A stretch of 64,000 bases of DNA, from positions 33,570 through 97,569 of the forward strand of contig NZ_BLLI01000001.1 in NCBI RefSeq assembly GCF_011170085.1, read 5' to 3'. A program made the position numbers and the translations under genes. Positions 36,189-45,120 of the stretch are shown here, one piece after another (position 1 is the stretch's first letter; each line of letters starts with the position of its first letter). The notes below the pieces were generated by a model that was given only the letters and a program-made list of their open reading frames with translations, made no database searches and was not told the origin of the DNA. Source of the stretch: Pseudolactococcus hodotermopsidis. Its GTDB lineage: Bacteria > Bacillota > Bacilli > Lactobacillales > Streptococcaceae.

Positions 36189-37604
36189 TTATTTCACTTG
36201 CTCAGCCCAACGTTCTGGCAAATAATCTAAGGTATTTTTAATCATCTCGTCAACCAAGTCAACGACTTCACTTTGTGTCAAACGATTTTTAATCGCAGGT
36301 TCGTTCAAGAATGCGCGGACAACCAATTCTTTGTTATAGGTCGTTGCAGCCTCCAAAATATAGGCTTGATTTTGCACATGTGGCTCTTCCAAGCGCGCCA
36401 CGGCCTCTGGTAACTCACCTGCAAAAATCGGCCGAATAGCATCTTGCTCAAAAATCGCATTAGTCTCAACTACCGCATCAGCTGGGAAATTTGAGATTTG
36501 TTTGCTCGTATTTAAAATATTAACATTACTTACCATACGTGTCAAGCCACAGAGCGCCTTAATCAAAAGAATCCCTTCCTCGCCAGACGGCTCAATCTTG
36601 ACCGCCTCCTCGCCAGAAACAAGGCGATTGCTCTTTTCAATGCGTTCTTTCAAATCACCCTTGCGCCAGTCAACTGTCGTAATCTCAATATCCCAAGATT
36701 TTATTTTGTCAAGGTCTTTCAGATAACGGTCACCTGGCATAAACTCGACTAAATGGCGGTCACCTGCTGCGGCAATCAAGCCGTATTGTTTAAAGAGATC
36801 AAATTTCACACGATTTTTACTTGAAAAGCTCGAATTTGCCCAATGTTCCGTATTGTCCACAAAACCGTCATCAAAGTTTTTCTCGATAAATTCTTGATAA
36901 ATTGGCAAAAGATTAAACCCACGATAGCTCGCATAATCAAGCCATGTAAAATGGTTAATCCCCATTACATTGGTAAAGATTTCAGAACGATCAACATTTT
37001 CCAAACCAAATTTTTCTTCAACAATACTTGCCAAGATTTTTTGCGTGCCGAAAACCTCGTGACAGCAACCAAAAGCTTTAATTTCTGGGAAAGTATGATA
37101 TAATGTTCTTACACAAACACTCATCGGGTTGGTATAGTTGACAACCCAAGCGTTTGGACAATAGGCTTTGATGGCGTTTGCAATGTCAACAAACATCGGA
37201 ATCGTCCGCAGATTGCGAATCATGCCACCAGGACCAACCGTGTCGCCAACTGTTTGGTAAACACCATATTTTTCGGGCGCATGCACATCAGATTGCATCT
37301 CGTCAAATGTCCCAGGCAAGATTGAAATGACCACGAAATCAGCACCAGTCAAGGCTTCTGCAATCGTTTCAGTTGCAATATAGTCCCATTTACCTTTTGC
37401 CTCAGGCATGGCAGTGATTTTATTGCCAATCACTTCATTTTTCTTGGCAGAGTCAAAATCAATGTCGTAGAGTGCCAAAGTCCCACTCATCTGTTCTTCG
37501 ATTGCCAAGTCCGTCATAAACGTCCAAGCCCAACCACGCGAACCACCGCCAATATAGGCGATTTTAATGTCCTCAACTTTATCTTTTTTTTCTGTATATT
37601 TCAT
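36189..37604 (-). CDS. GH4 family glycosidase, probable alpha-galacturonidase
   Basis: This 471-residue NAD- and Mn-dependent GH4 enzyme has an N-terminal nucleotide fold (IAYIGGGSRGWAWTFMTDLA), VNYTNPMSV, the metal-binding CCHEVFG and GINHFTW. GH4 enzymes cleave by oxidation and elimination. With LplABC-like transporters and uxaC-A-B next door it most resembles LplD, the alpha-galacturonidase of B. subtilis, acting on short oligogalacturonides. Alpha-galactosidase or alpha-glucosidase activity is not excluded. It is divergent from an AraC gene. Confidence 0.85.
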   Translation of the reverse strand: MKYTEKKDKVEDIKIAYIGGGSRGWAWTFMTDLAIEEQMSGTLALYDIDFDSAKKNEVIGNKITAMPEAKGKWDYIATETIAEALTGADFVVISILPGTFDEMQSDVHAPEKYGVYQTVGDTVGPGGMIRNLRTIPMFVDIANAIKAYCPNAWVVNYTNPMSVCVRTLYHTFPEIKAFGCCHEVFGTQKILASIVEEKFGLENVDRSEIFTNVMGINHFTWLDYASYRGFNLLPIYQEFIEKNFDDGFVDNTEHWANSSFSSKNRVKFDLFKQYGLIAAAGDRHLVEFMPGDRYLKDLDKIKSWDIEITTVDWRKGDLKERIEKSNRLVSGEEAVKIEPSGEEGILLIKALCGLTRMVSNVNILNTSKQISNFPADAVVETNAIFEQDAIRPIFAGELPEAVARLEEPHVQNQAYILEAATTYNKELVVRAFLNEPAIKNRLTQSEVVDLVDEMIKNTLDYLPERWAEQVK

Positions 37605-37652
37605 GCGTTTATATACTCCTCATCTTTTAATAGTTTAGTAGGTAAATCTAAT

Positions 37653-38552
37653 TTGGAAAATCAAAAATTTTACAGCGAGTTCTTAATGGTCGAACATTGC
37701 ACACGTGAACACCCGTTCGCCATGACCTATAATCATTCCCATAAAGAATCCGAAATTTATTTATTGCTTGAAGGTAGTGGCGAATTATTCCTAAATTCTG
37801 CCGTCTATCCTCTAAATGCCGGCTCACTCGTCTTGATTGACAAAGACCAAGTTCACAAGACAAATATGATGAAATGTAATCATCATGAACGCATTTTGAT
37901 TGAATTTGACACGTCTTACTTTGAAAGCGCTATCAGCGGTGCAAGTGGCATTTCTCTGCAAAAATTTTTCAATGGCTTTTTTGGTGTTATTCAGCTTGAC
38001 GACGAGATGTTCCCGCTCATCAAACAGCTTTTGCTCGCCATTAACAAAGAGGTTGCGACCAAAAGTTTCAAGCACCATAGCATGCTCGTTTTGCTGATGA
38101 CTCAGTTCGTCATCCTTACCATGCGCTATGTTGAGCAAAATCCTTGCGCCTACACCTGTCCGTCCAAGAAAGAGGCGACACACCGCATCACGACCGAGGC
38201 CATTGCCTATATCAAGCAAAATCTCCAAAACGAACTCTCGCTTGACTCGATTAGTCATGAAGTTTTTGTCAATAAGTCTTATTTGTGCCGTATTTTTAAA
38301 GCAACGACTGGGCTTTCTGTCCATGATTATATCAATAATGAACGCATCAAAATTGCTAAATCACTACTTGCAACAAGCGACGATAGCATTGAAACCATCT
38401 CAGGCAAATGTGGTTATAGTAACAAGTCTTATTTTGAACGCGTTTTCAAAAAACATATGGAAATTTCGCCTTACAAATATCGCAAACATCTCAAACTCTC
38501 GCAAGACACCGCCCGTCGCATCAATCACAATGATAATTTTTATAAAATGTAA
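37653..38552 (+). CDS. AraC family regulator of the galacturonide genes
   Basis: The protein has 299 residues. An N-terminal cupin (MTYNHSHKESEIYLLLEGSG, GSLVLIDKDQVHKT) is followed by a C-terminal double helix-turn-helix (LDSISHEVFVNKSYLCRIFKATTG; IETISGKCGYSNKSYFERVFKKHM). The likely start is TTG at 37653 with AGGT upstream; ATG 37686 is an alternative. It lies between the GH4 gene (divergent) and the importer genes (convergent), which it probably controls. Confidence 0.85.
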   Translation: MENQKFYSEFLMVEHCTREHPFAMTYNHSHKESEIYLLLEGSGELFLNSAVYPLNAGSLVLIDKDQVHKTNMMKCNHHERILIEFDTSYFESAISGASGISLQKFFNGFFGVIQLDDEMFPLIKQLLLAINKEVATKSFKHHSMLVLLMTQFVILTMRYVEQNPCAYTCPSKKEATHRITTEAIAYIKQNLQNELSLDSISHEVFVNKSYLCRIFKATTGLSVHDYINNERIKIAKSLLATSDDSIETISGKCGYSNKSYFERVFKKHMEISPYKYRKHLKLSQDTARRINHNDNFYKM

Positions 38553-38572
38553 AGTGCATTGTTTACAGTTTC

Positions 38573-39415
38573 TTACCCTTTCAAACCACTTGTACTAATC
38601 CCCTCAACCAAATACTTGTTAAAAACTAAGAAAATGATGAAAACAGGTAAGAGTGACAGTGTTGACATGGCAAACATAGCACCGAAGTCTGTCCTTGAAC
38701 TCGAGTCAGCAAACATTTTCAGCGCCAATGAAACCGTATAACTCTGCGGTTTGTTGAGATAAATCAGTGGTCCCATGAAATCATCCCATTTCCAATAAAA
38801 TTGAATGATAATCGTCGTGACAATCGCTGGTTTCAGCAAAGGGAAAATGATTTTGGCAAAAATTGAATATTTGGTACACCCATCCATATAGGCTGCCTCG
38901 TCCAATTCTTGTGGAATACTGACCATAAACTGCACCATTTGATAGATGAAGAAAGCCTGTCCAAACCAATGAGGCAAAATCAGTGGAATATAAGTGCCAA
39001 CCATACCCAATTTGTTGTAAATGATATATTGTGGAATCAGGATAATTTGCCCTGGAATCATCATTGTCGCAAGCATAACAGCGAACCAAAAACCTTTAAA
39101 TTTGAAGTTAATTCGTGTAAAGGCATACGCCACACAAGCCGAACTCAGCACCGTGCCAAGCGTTGACAAACTTGTCACAATCAGCGAATTTTTAAAGAAA
39201 GTGCCAAAAGTAATCCCGCCAAAACCCTTCCAACCTGTCGCAAAATTCTCCCAACGCCAAGCTGGCGGAATCAAATTCAGCGACCCTGTGATAATTTCCG
39301 AGTTATTTTTCAGTGAGCCAGTTACCATCCAAAGCACAGGATAAATCATGCACAAACCAAAGACGATAATAAAAGCATGTAGGAAAATTTTCCCTAGTTG
39401 TTTTTTTCTAGTCAT
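38573..39415 (-). CDS. Sugar ABC transporter permease, LplC-like
   Basis: The 281-residue CUT1-family permease has about six membrane helices. The cytoplasmic EAA loop is LDEAAYMDGCTKYSIFAKIIFPLLKPAI. ATG 39415 has AGGAAGGAG upstream; the longer frame overlaps the preceding permease. It pairs with the permease ending at 39429 and the lipoprotein at 43426-44736. No ATPase gene is nearby, as usual for Firmicute CUT1 systems that share MsmK/MsmX. Confidence 0.9.
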   Translation of the reverse strand: MTRKKQLGKIFLHAFIIVFGLCMIYPVLWMVTGSLKNNSEIITGSLNLIPPAWRWENFATGWKGFGGITFGTFFKNSLIVTSLSTLGTVLSSACVAYAFTRINFKFKGFWFAVMLATMMIPGQIILIPQYIIYNKLGMVGTYIPLILPHWFGQAFFIYQMVQFMVSIPQELDEAAYMDGCTKYSIFAKIIFPLLKPAIVTTIIIQFYWKWDDFMGPLIYLNKPQSYTVSLALKMFADSSSRTDFGAMFAMSTLSLLPVFIIFLVFNKYLVEGISTSGLKG

Positions 39416-39428
39416 TTTCGTCTCCTTC

Positions 39429-40367
39429 CTATTGGTCGTAGCTGACCCATTTATTTGATGTTTTAAAGATGATAATCGTGACAAGACTCATGACCACTAG
39501 CATGACCCAAGACATTGCGCTTGCATACCCCATATCGTAGTATTTAAAGGCTTGATTGTAAACATACAACGCATAGAAATTGGTCGAATCTGACGGACCA
39601 CCTTTGGTAATGACAAATGCTTGTGTAAATGCCATAAAGGCTGTAATTGTTTGCATAACCAAGTTATATAAAATAACAGGAGATAATTGTGGAATGGTAA
39701 TTTTATAAAACGATTGCCATTTATTTGCGCCGTCCATTTCAGCTGCCTCGTAATAAGAATTGGGAATTTCTTTCAAACCAGCTGCGAAAATAATCATGGA
39801 AGAACCAAATTGCCAAACTGACATGAGAATCAGCGGAATCATTGCGATTTTCTGATCACCAAACCATGATAAACTCTTCAAACCAATGCTATTGAGCAAA
39901 ATATTAATCAGACCATTTCTTGAAAAAAGTTCTTTCCAAACCAAGGCAACGGCGATACTGCCGCCAATGAGCGACGGCACGTAGTAAAGCGAGCGATAAA
40001 AAGTAACACCTCTAATTTTTCGTGTCAAGAGATAAGCAACAAAGAGGGCAAACGCCAGTTTTAAAGGCACTGACACGACCACATAAATCGCAGTTACCTT
40101 GACAGAATTAAGGAAACGCATATCCGTCAGCAAGCGTAGATAATTTTTCATGCCCACAAGTGACGGCACATTTACCAAACGATAATCGGTAAACGAATAA
40201 TAAAATGACACACACATGGGAATAAATGTGATGAGCAAAAATCCGATAATAAATGGCGCTGAAAAGATGTAGCCAGCCACATTATCTCTGTTCAGAAAGG
40301 TTTTGATTTTTTCGCCTGTTGAGATTGTCGGCGGTTGCGCTTTCTGATTTAATTGAGTAGCACTCAT
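39429..40367 (-). CDS. Sugar ABC transporter permease, LplB-like
   Basis: The 312-residue CUT1 permease, MalF-like, has six hydrophobic helices starting at AGYIFSAPFIIGFLLITF. The EAA loop is NSYYEAAEMDGANKWQSFYKITIPQLSP. AAAGGAGG precedes ATG 40367. It forms the membrane channel with the downstream LplC-like protein and probably imports oligogalacturonides or rhamnogalacturonan pieces. Confidence 0.9.
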   Translation of the reverse strand: MSATQLNQKAQPPTISTGEKIKTFLNRDNVAGYIFSAPFIIGFLLITFIPMCVSFYYSFTDYRLVNVPSLVGMKNYLRLLTDMRFLNSVKVTAIYVVVSVPLKLAFALFVAYLLTRKIRGVTFYRSLYYVPSLIGGSIAVALVWKELFSRNGLINILLNSIGLKSLSWFGDQKIAMIPLILMSVWQFGSSMIIFAAGLKEIPNSYYEAAEMDGANKWQSFYKITIPQLSPVILYNLVMQTITAFMAFTQAFVITKGGPSDSTNFYALYVYNQAFKYYDMGYASAMSWVMLVVMSLVTIIIFKTSNKWVSYDQ

Positions 40368-40448
40368 ATGATATAACCTCCTTTAGAATGTTGAGGCGGC
40401 TGTTCTGAATCGTCTAAGAACTAGATTCAAAAATCCGAGATTCAACTT

Positions 40449-41303
40449 TTATTGCAACTCTTTTTCTGAAATTTCAAAGAATACAGGATGTTCTTTTTCA
40501 CGTTCATTTGGCTGATGTAGCGTAAACATGAGCTTGTCGTCAAAAGTTTTGAAAACCATGCCATGTCCACCGTCATCTGAGAAAAATAGGTCATCATGAT
40601 TCGTAAAATTGCCTGTAATGTCTTGATTGTCACTGATAGCAATTGCTTCTAAGTAGCTTTCGCCAACCAATGATGACCAAAACATGATAAGTTCGTCATT
40701 TGACAAACGGTAGAGATAAGGCCCATCAGTTACATAACGTTTAGCATTTTTGGGTGCCCATTTGGGACTGCTTGCCGCAAATAAAGTTTCTGGCGTGCCA
40801 ATCGTCTGCCGTAAATCTGCCGATAAACGCACGCGACAAATGGTGCCGTCTGTGATTTGTTGCCATTCATGGCAAAATACGAGCCATGGCTGTCCCGCCT
40901 TATCCAAGTAAAACGTACCGTCCAAACACATCCACTCCTTAGGTGTCAGAGCGCCGTCGCTATGCGGTGTAAATGGTCCAGTTGGCGAATCGGCGACCAA
41001 TACCATTGTCCCACGATTAAAGTCTTTACCGATAAATGTCGCAAACATGTAAAATTTTTGCTGATAAACGTGAACTTCGGGTGCCCAAAAGTCTTGGTCG
41101 CCCCAAAAACCGTCACGATAGCGAAAAATTTCTGTCGGCTCAGACCAATTTTCAAGGTCAGTCGACTCGTAAACGTCGAAACCGAGCGTTGACAAGTCAT
41201 CGGGCTGCGACCAGCAGTTATAAGCCCGCGTGCCGTACATATAGTAAACGTTTTCATAAGGCAAAACGAACGGATCACGAATGTTAATGTCTTTTAATTT
41301 CAA
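40449..41303 (-). CDS. GH43-like glycoside hydrolase
   Basis: This 284-residue five-bladed beta-propeller enzyme has IRDPFVLPYENVYYMYGT with the catalytic base aspartate, WAPEVHVYQQKFYMF, and WMCLDGTFYLDKAGQPWLVFCHEW with the pKa-modulating aspartate. The general acid is probably E in GESYLEAI. The family cuts arabinan, arabinoxylan or beta-galactan side chains. No signal peptide is seen, so it acts on imported oligosaccharides, plausibly side chains of rhamnogalacturonan-I. Confidence 0.85.
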   Translation of the reverse strand: MKLKDINIRDPFVLPYENVYYMYGTRAYNCWSQPDDLSTLGFDVYESTDLENWSEPTEIFRYRDGFWGDQDFWAPEVHVYQQKFYMFATFIGKDFNRGTMVLVADSPTGPFTPHSDGALTPKEWMCLDGTFYLDKAGQPWLVFCHEWQQITDGTICRVRLSADLRQTIGTPETLFAASSPKWAPKNAKRYVTDGPYLYRLSNDELIMFWSSLVGESYLEAIAISDNQDITGNFTNHDDLFFSDDGGHGMVFKTFDDKLMFTLHQPNEREKEHPVFFEISEKELQ

Positions 41304-41327
41304 TGCTTTATCTTTCTAATCTAGTTT

Positions 41328-43364
41328 TTAGTAAGGAAATGGGCTGATATTTTCAAATGCGACTTGCCAAGTGCCGTCTTTTGGAATACCTGGCAATTTT
41401 TCAGAAGTCGGATAGCCCGCCACCATTAGCGTTATCGCAAGTAACAACGAACCATTTCCTGGCAAATATGCTGGCAAATCAGTTCGTTTTTCTTGGTAAT
41501 TATGACCATTTGCCACATAGTGATTTTTCGTTGTGTCTTGTAAAATCGCAGCCATAGCACGCTCGGGTTGCCCCAAACGCGTTGCTGCCATGGCATTGAC
41601 ACCGAAATCCCACCCCCACATCGAATCAAAATGCCAATCTGCTAAAACCTTATCCAAGGTCTGATTAAAAGCATTTTCATTTACTCGGTCATTTGGAATC
41701 AAGCCATAAATACCAAGCATAGCAGGATGATCTGTCATAAAATCGGGAAAAGTCGTGGGGCAATTTTCATGCGCCAAATATAAATTTTCCTTAAGTGACG
41801 GTTTGGCAATTTTCTGATAAACAGTCTGCCATTTACCTGCGATTTCCGTTTGATTCAAGCGTTTTGCCCAGTCAATCGCTAATGACAAACCAAAGCGCCA
41901 GTATTCTAGCTCAAATGTCGGATTGACAACGGTTGTCGGCTCAAACTCCTCTTGACTTGGCACAATCGGTCCTAACAACTCATATTGCCCTTTTTCCTCA
42001 TGCCACTGAAAGAAATCTATCATGAAATCTGCCGTTCCTGCGACAACTTCCCAGTATTTATCGAGCAATTCTTGATTTTTTGTCTGACTGTAACTCAATT
42101 CTAGCATGTATAAAATATGTGGCTGTTGCCAAATAATCAAGGGATTGATTAAAGACGGACTCTCCAGCGCCGTTTCACTAACCATTTTCGGCCAACGCAA
42201 GCCCTTATAGCCATTAAAAGCCGCATTTTCACGCGCCTGCGCCAGATGATCAATGTACCAAGTCAAACTTTTTTCAAGCAAATCTGACTTGTGCCAAAGT
42301 GGCAGATAAGCCGCATGCCAGAGGTGCATTTCCAGATGAAATTTACCATACCAACTGTTACACATGAGACCTGTTTCTTGCGGTGGCAAATCGCCTGTGC
42401 AATTTACTGCCAATTGATATTGCGACAACACAATTCGCCGTTGCAATTCGCTTGCTTGGTTATTTGTTGATCCTGTAAAGTCAATAAAACCAACAGTCTG
42501 CCAAAAATCTGACCATTTTTCAAGAGAATTGGCATAAATATCTGCCGTTTCAAACGCTAACACACTAGGTTCGACGTCTGAGAACGATAGGCTGAAAGCC
42601 AAATCTGCCTTATCACTAGCCAAATGCCACGTGTGGCGCTGAGTTTGCGTGAGCCTCAGCTCGTCGCCCAAAACCTTGACATAGTAGGTTGTCGCGTCAA
42701 GCTGACACTTGAAAATGGTCGCATGAGTAGTTTTAGCGAAGATTTCAGTTGTATAATCATGCGAAGTTGCCAAATCCATGCCCGAAATTTCAGGCGACGG
42801 ATAAGGAAAAACTAGCTCAATCTCTGTTTTACCAGCACTTTTAAAACCAATCGTATCGGTTTTATCATCGCTAAAAGTTTCAACATGGTAGCTTTTGCCA
42901 GCAATTTTATAACGACTTTCGACAACGCCAGTTGCCAAATGTAGCGTTTGCTCAACATCTGAAAGTTCACTTATCTCAGGCTTGACACCACCTACAAGTA
43001 AGGCAACTTGAATCAAATTCATACGGTGCGGATTTTGTCGCAACCAATTATAAACGACTTCATTGCCCATTTTCGGCTCAACTGGATAAGCGACCTTGCG
43101 ACCATTAAAGTCAAAAGTCGTCATAACCAAATCAGCCAACGTGTAGCTGTCAATTTCGCTAGACACAGGTGTTGCATGCCAGCCCCACTGCGCCATACAA
43201 CACAAAGGAACATGGTGTTGCGTGTAAGTTTCATTAAAAGTCTGAAAACCCGTCACATCACAATAGAAGGCGATTTGTCCATTGCCAACATTTAACGGCG
43301 ATTTAAAATCAACCGCTGTCAATTTCGGACTATAAGCTTGTAAAATTTTCTTACGTTGAATCAT
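41328..43364 (-). CDS. Cytosolic six-hairpin glycosidase of unknown specificity
   Basis: The protein has 678 residues from ATG 43364 (GGGG 6-9 bases upstream); upstream ATG 43376 and TTG 43382 lack an SD. The N-terminal half is a beta-sandwich and the C-terminal half is an (alpha/alpha)6 barrel. MCNSWYGKFHLEMHLWHAAY near residue 330 and WGWDFGVNAMAATRLG look like catalytic-site segments seen in GH65/GH78/GH95-like enzymes. I cannot place it in a named family. Its neighbours suggest a rhamnosidase, galacturonidase or similar debranching enzyme for pectin fragments. It has no signal peptide. Confidence 0.7.
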   Translation of the reverse strand: MIQRKKILQAYSPKLTAVDFKSPLNVGNGQIAFYCDVTGFQTFNETYTQHHVPLCCMAQWGWHATPVSSEIDSYTLADLVMTTFDFNGRKVAYPVEPKMGNEVVYNWLRQNPHRMNLIQVALLVGGVKPEISELSDVEQTLHLATGVVESRYKIAGKSYHVETFSDDKTDTIGFKSAGKTEIELVFPYPSPEISGMDLATSHDYTTEIFAKTTHATIFKCQLDATTYYVKVLGDELRLTQTQRHTWHLASDKADLAFSLSFSDVEPSVLAFETADIYANSLEKWSDFWQTVGFIDFTGSTNNQASELQRRIVLSQYQLAVNCTGDLPPQETGLMCNSWYGKFHLEMHLWHAAYLPLWHKSDLLEKSLTWYIDHLAQARENAAFNGYKGLRWPKMVSETALESPSLINPLIIWQQPHILYMLELSYSQTKNQELLDKYWEVVAGTADFMIDFFQWHEEKGQYELLGPIVPSQEEFEPTTVVNPTFELEYWRFGLSLAIDWAKRLNQTEIAGKWQTVYQKIAKPSLKENLYLAHENCPTTFPDFMTDHPAMLGIYGLIPNDRVNENAFNQTLDKVLADWHFDSMWGWDFGVNAMAATRLGQPERAMAAILQDTTKNHYVANGHNYQEKRTDLPAYLPGNGSLLLAITLMVAGYPTSEKLPGIPKDGTWQVAFENISPFPY

Positions 43365-43384
43365 GATAAACCCCATAAACAAGT

Positions 43385-43414
43385 CAACTGTTAGCTATTT
43401 TCATCTAACAGTTG
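43385..43414 (-). promoter_or_regulatory. Intercistronic hairpin between the sugar-binding lipoprotein and glycosidase genes
   Basis: CAACTGTTAG and CTAACAGTTG are perfect 10 bp arms with a 10 base loop and no T-run on the minus strand. It may stabilise the lipoprotein mRNA or partially terminate, giving more binding protein than enzyme. Confidence 0.65.
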
Positions 43415-43425
43415 AACTGATTGTT

Positions 43426-44736
43426 TTATTTTTCGCCTAATTGTTCTTTAGCAAAAGCATATAAATCTTTGGCTGCTTTTGCAGGTGTTGTTTGATCATA
43501 CAAAACTTGTTCCAACAAGAGTTTGTATTGGTCTTCGATTGCTGCATTGGCAGGAGATTCGATTGGATTGCCTTCTCCTTTGTCAAATTCGCCGACTAAG
43601 TCAATGTAGTTATAGACTTCTTGCATATTTTCATCAGCTGTTTTTGTCAATTCTTCACGTACTTTATCATCAATCGGCACACCACGCTCGCCGTTCAAGA
43701 TTTTATTCGCCTCGATATTTGTTTCAAAATAAGAGATAAATTTCGCTGCCTCTTCTTTGTGCTTAGAATTTTTCGCCATTGACAACATTTGTGATGACAT
43801 CATGCCGCCACCAGGCACATCTGCTTTCGTCTTAGGCAAAGTCATCATCTTGATTTCACGACCAGCCGCTGTCCGCAAGGCTTGCAATTGATTTGCCGCA
43901 ACCCAAGTCATCGCAGCCTCACCAGTCACAAGATAATCACCTTCAATATCTTTGATTTCTTTAATGGCTCCTGGGTCAGGATAAGCACCCGCATCCACCA
44001 AATTTTTACGCATTTCAAGATAAGGCACTAACAGTTTCGGATCTTTGAATCCCATTGTTTTAGAGTTCGTCTCAGTTGAGAAGAAATTGTTGCCACCACC
44101 AGTTTGCGTGATTGCCATTGTTGCTGTTTTGAAATCGTCAAAGTTTGAAAAACCAAATTGACCTGTTTTGTCATGAATCTTCAGACACATTTCCTCAAAA
44201 TCAGCCCAAGTCCAGTCAGGTGTTGGTTCATCCAAGCCAGCTTTCTTGAACATGGCAGGGTCGTAAGCGATACCGTAAGCACCTACACCATTTGAAATGC
44301 CCCATTGCTTACCGTCTTGTTGCGTTGTTGCTAAATAACCCTCAGAGATATTTGAGGTATCAATCAAACCATCCTTGATATATTGGTCAAGCGGTTCAAT
44401 ACTATCAATAAATGCGGGGAAGTTGCCGCCCATTTGAAAAACATCCCAAACCGTTTTAGACGCTGCCAAAGTGTTGAGTTTTGTCAAATAACCGTCCATA
44501 TCATAAAATTCGTATTCAATATCAACTTTGGGATTTTCTTTTTCGTACATTTCAATAACTTTTACAGTCGCATCATGACGCACTTGCGACCCCCACCAAG
44601 CCATTGAAATTTTCACTTTGCCATCCTTGTCGCCACTAGCATCGTCAGCTTTTTTGCCACCACAGCCAGTTAGTAATGCGCTAACTCCAAGTGCGGCAAC
44701 TGCTGCACCGATTAGCAACTTTTTGCGTTTTAACAT
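43426..44736 (-). CDS. Sugar ABC transporter substrate-binding lipoprotein, LplA-like
   Basis: The 436-residue family 1 binding protein has a lipoprotein signal (MLKRKKLLIGAAVAALGVSA then LLTGCGG, lipidated cysteine about C25). The mature domain starts KVKISMAWWGSQVRHDATVK, typical of CUT1 oligosaccharide binders. It delivers substrate to the LplB/LplC-like permeases. It is the first gene of the minus-strand group (lipoprotein, six-hairpin glycosidase, GH43, LplB, LplC). Its promoter contains a perfect cre between -35 and -10, so CcpA repression is expected. Confidence 0.92.
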   Translation of the reverse strand: MLKRKKLLIGAAVAALGVSALLTGCGGKKADDASGDKDGKVKISMAWWGSQVRHDATVKVIEMYEKENPKVDIEYEFYDMDGYLTKLNTLAASKTVWDVFQMGGNFPAFIDSIEPLDQYIKDGLIDTSNISEGYLATTQQDGKQWGISNGVGAYGIAYDPAMFKKAGLDEPTPDWTWADFEEMCLKIHDKTGQFGFSNFDDFKTATMAITQTGGGNNFFSTETNSKTMGFKDPKLLVPYLEMRKNLVDAGAYPDPGAIKEIKDIEGDYLVTGEAAMTWVAANQLQALRTAAGREIKMMTLPKTKADVPGGGMMSSQMLSMAKNSKHKEEAAKFISYFETNIEANKILNGERGVPIDDKVREELTKTADENMQEVYNYIDLVGEFDKGEGNPIESPANAAIEDQYKLLLEQVLYDQTTPAKAAKDLYAFAKEQLGEK

Positions 44737-44786
44737 AAATAATTCCTCCTAAATTGATTGAATTTTCATTTTCTGTCGACTTCTTT

Positions 44787-44816
44787 ATTATACGTGAAAA
44801 CGATTTCATTTGTCAA
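44787..44816 (-). promoter_or_regulatory. Promoter with cre site, importer/glycosidase operon
   Basis: On the minus strand there is a TTGACA -35 (44811-44816), an 18 bp spacer and a TATAAT -10 (44787-44792). The cre TGAAATCGTTTTCA (44795-44808) fills the spacer, so CcpA binding would block RNA polymerase. Confidence 0.85.
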
Positions 44817-44914
44817 TGGAGTTTGTTTATTTAATGAATTTAAGTAAGAAATTCTCAAAAAATACACAATATTGACTTTAGATTTTGAAATAAAAAATGA
44901 CCTTAAAAACTTAT

Positions 44915-45035
44915 TTAGCCTATTTTTCATACATCTCAATCACTTATCACACCGCGCTTGTGACCCCACCAAACCATGGAAATTTTTACCCTATCTCCCG
45001 TTTTAGCCGCAACTTTCGTCTCTTCCTTTTCGCCA
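44915..45035 (-). pseudogene. Remnant of a second sugar-binding lipoprotein gene
   Basis: A minus-strand frame reads LTGRSGEKEETKVAAKTGDR then VKISMVWWGHKRGVISD and stop. It parallels LLTGCGGKKADD...KVKISMAWWGSQVRHD of the intact lipoprotein gene. After the stop, the next frame reads VIEMYEK, matching KVIEMYEK of the intact protein. The lipobox cysteine is an arginine, and the rest of the gene is gone. This is a decayed duplicate or the relic of a replaced paralogue. Nothing else was seen between 44817 and 45066. Confidence 0.75.
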
Positions 45036-45065
45036 CTGCGCCCTGTCAGCATTTTACATTATTGA

Positions 45066-45109
45066 CTAAAAAAACTATCTGATTTTCAATCATGAAAAAC
45101 AGATAGTTT
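45066..45109 (-). terminator. Terminator after uxaC
   Basis: AAACTATCTG and CAGATAGTTT form a 10 bp stem; on the minus strand a T-run follows. Confidence 0.8.
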
Positions 45110-45120
45110 AAATTCTTACA

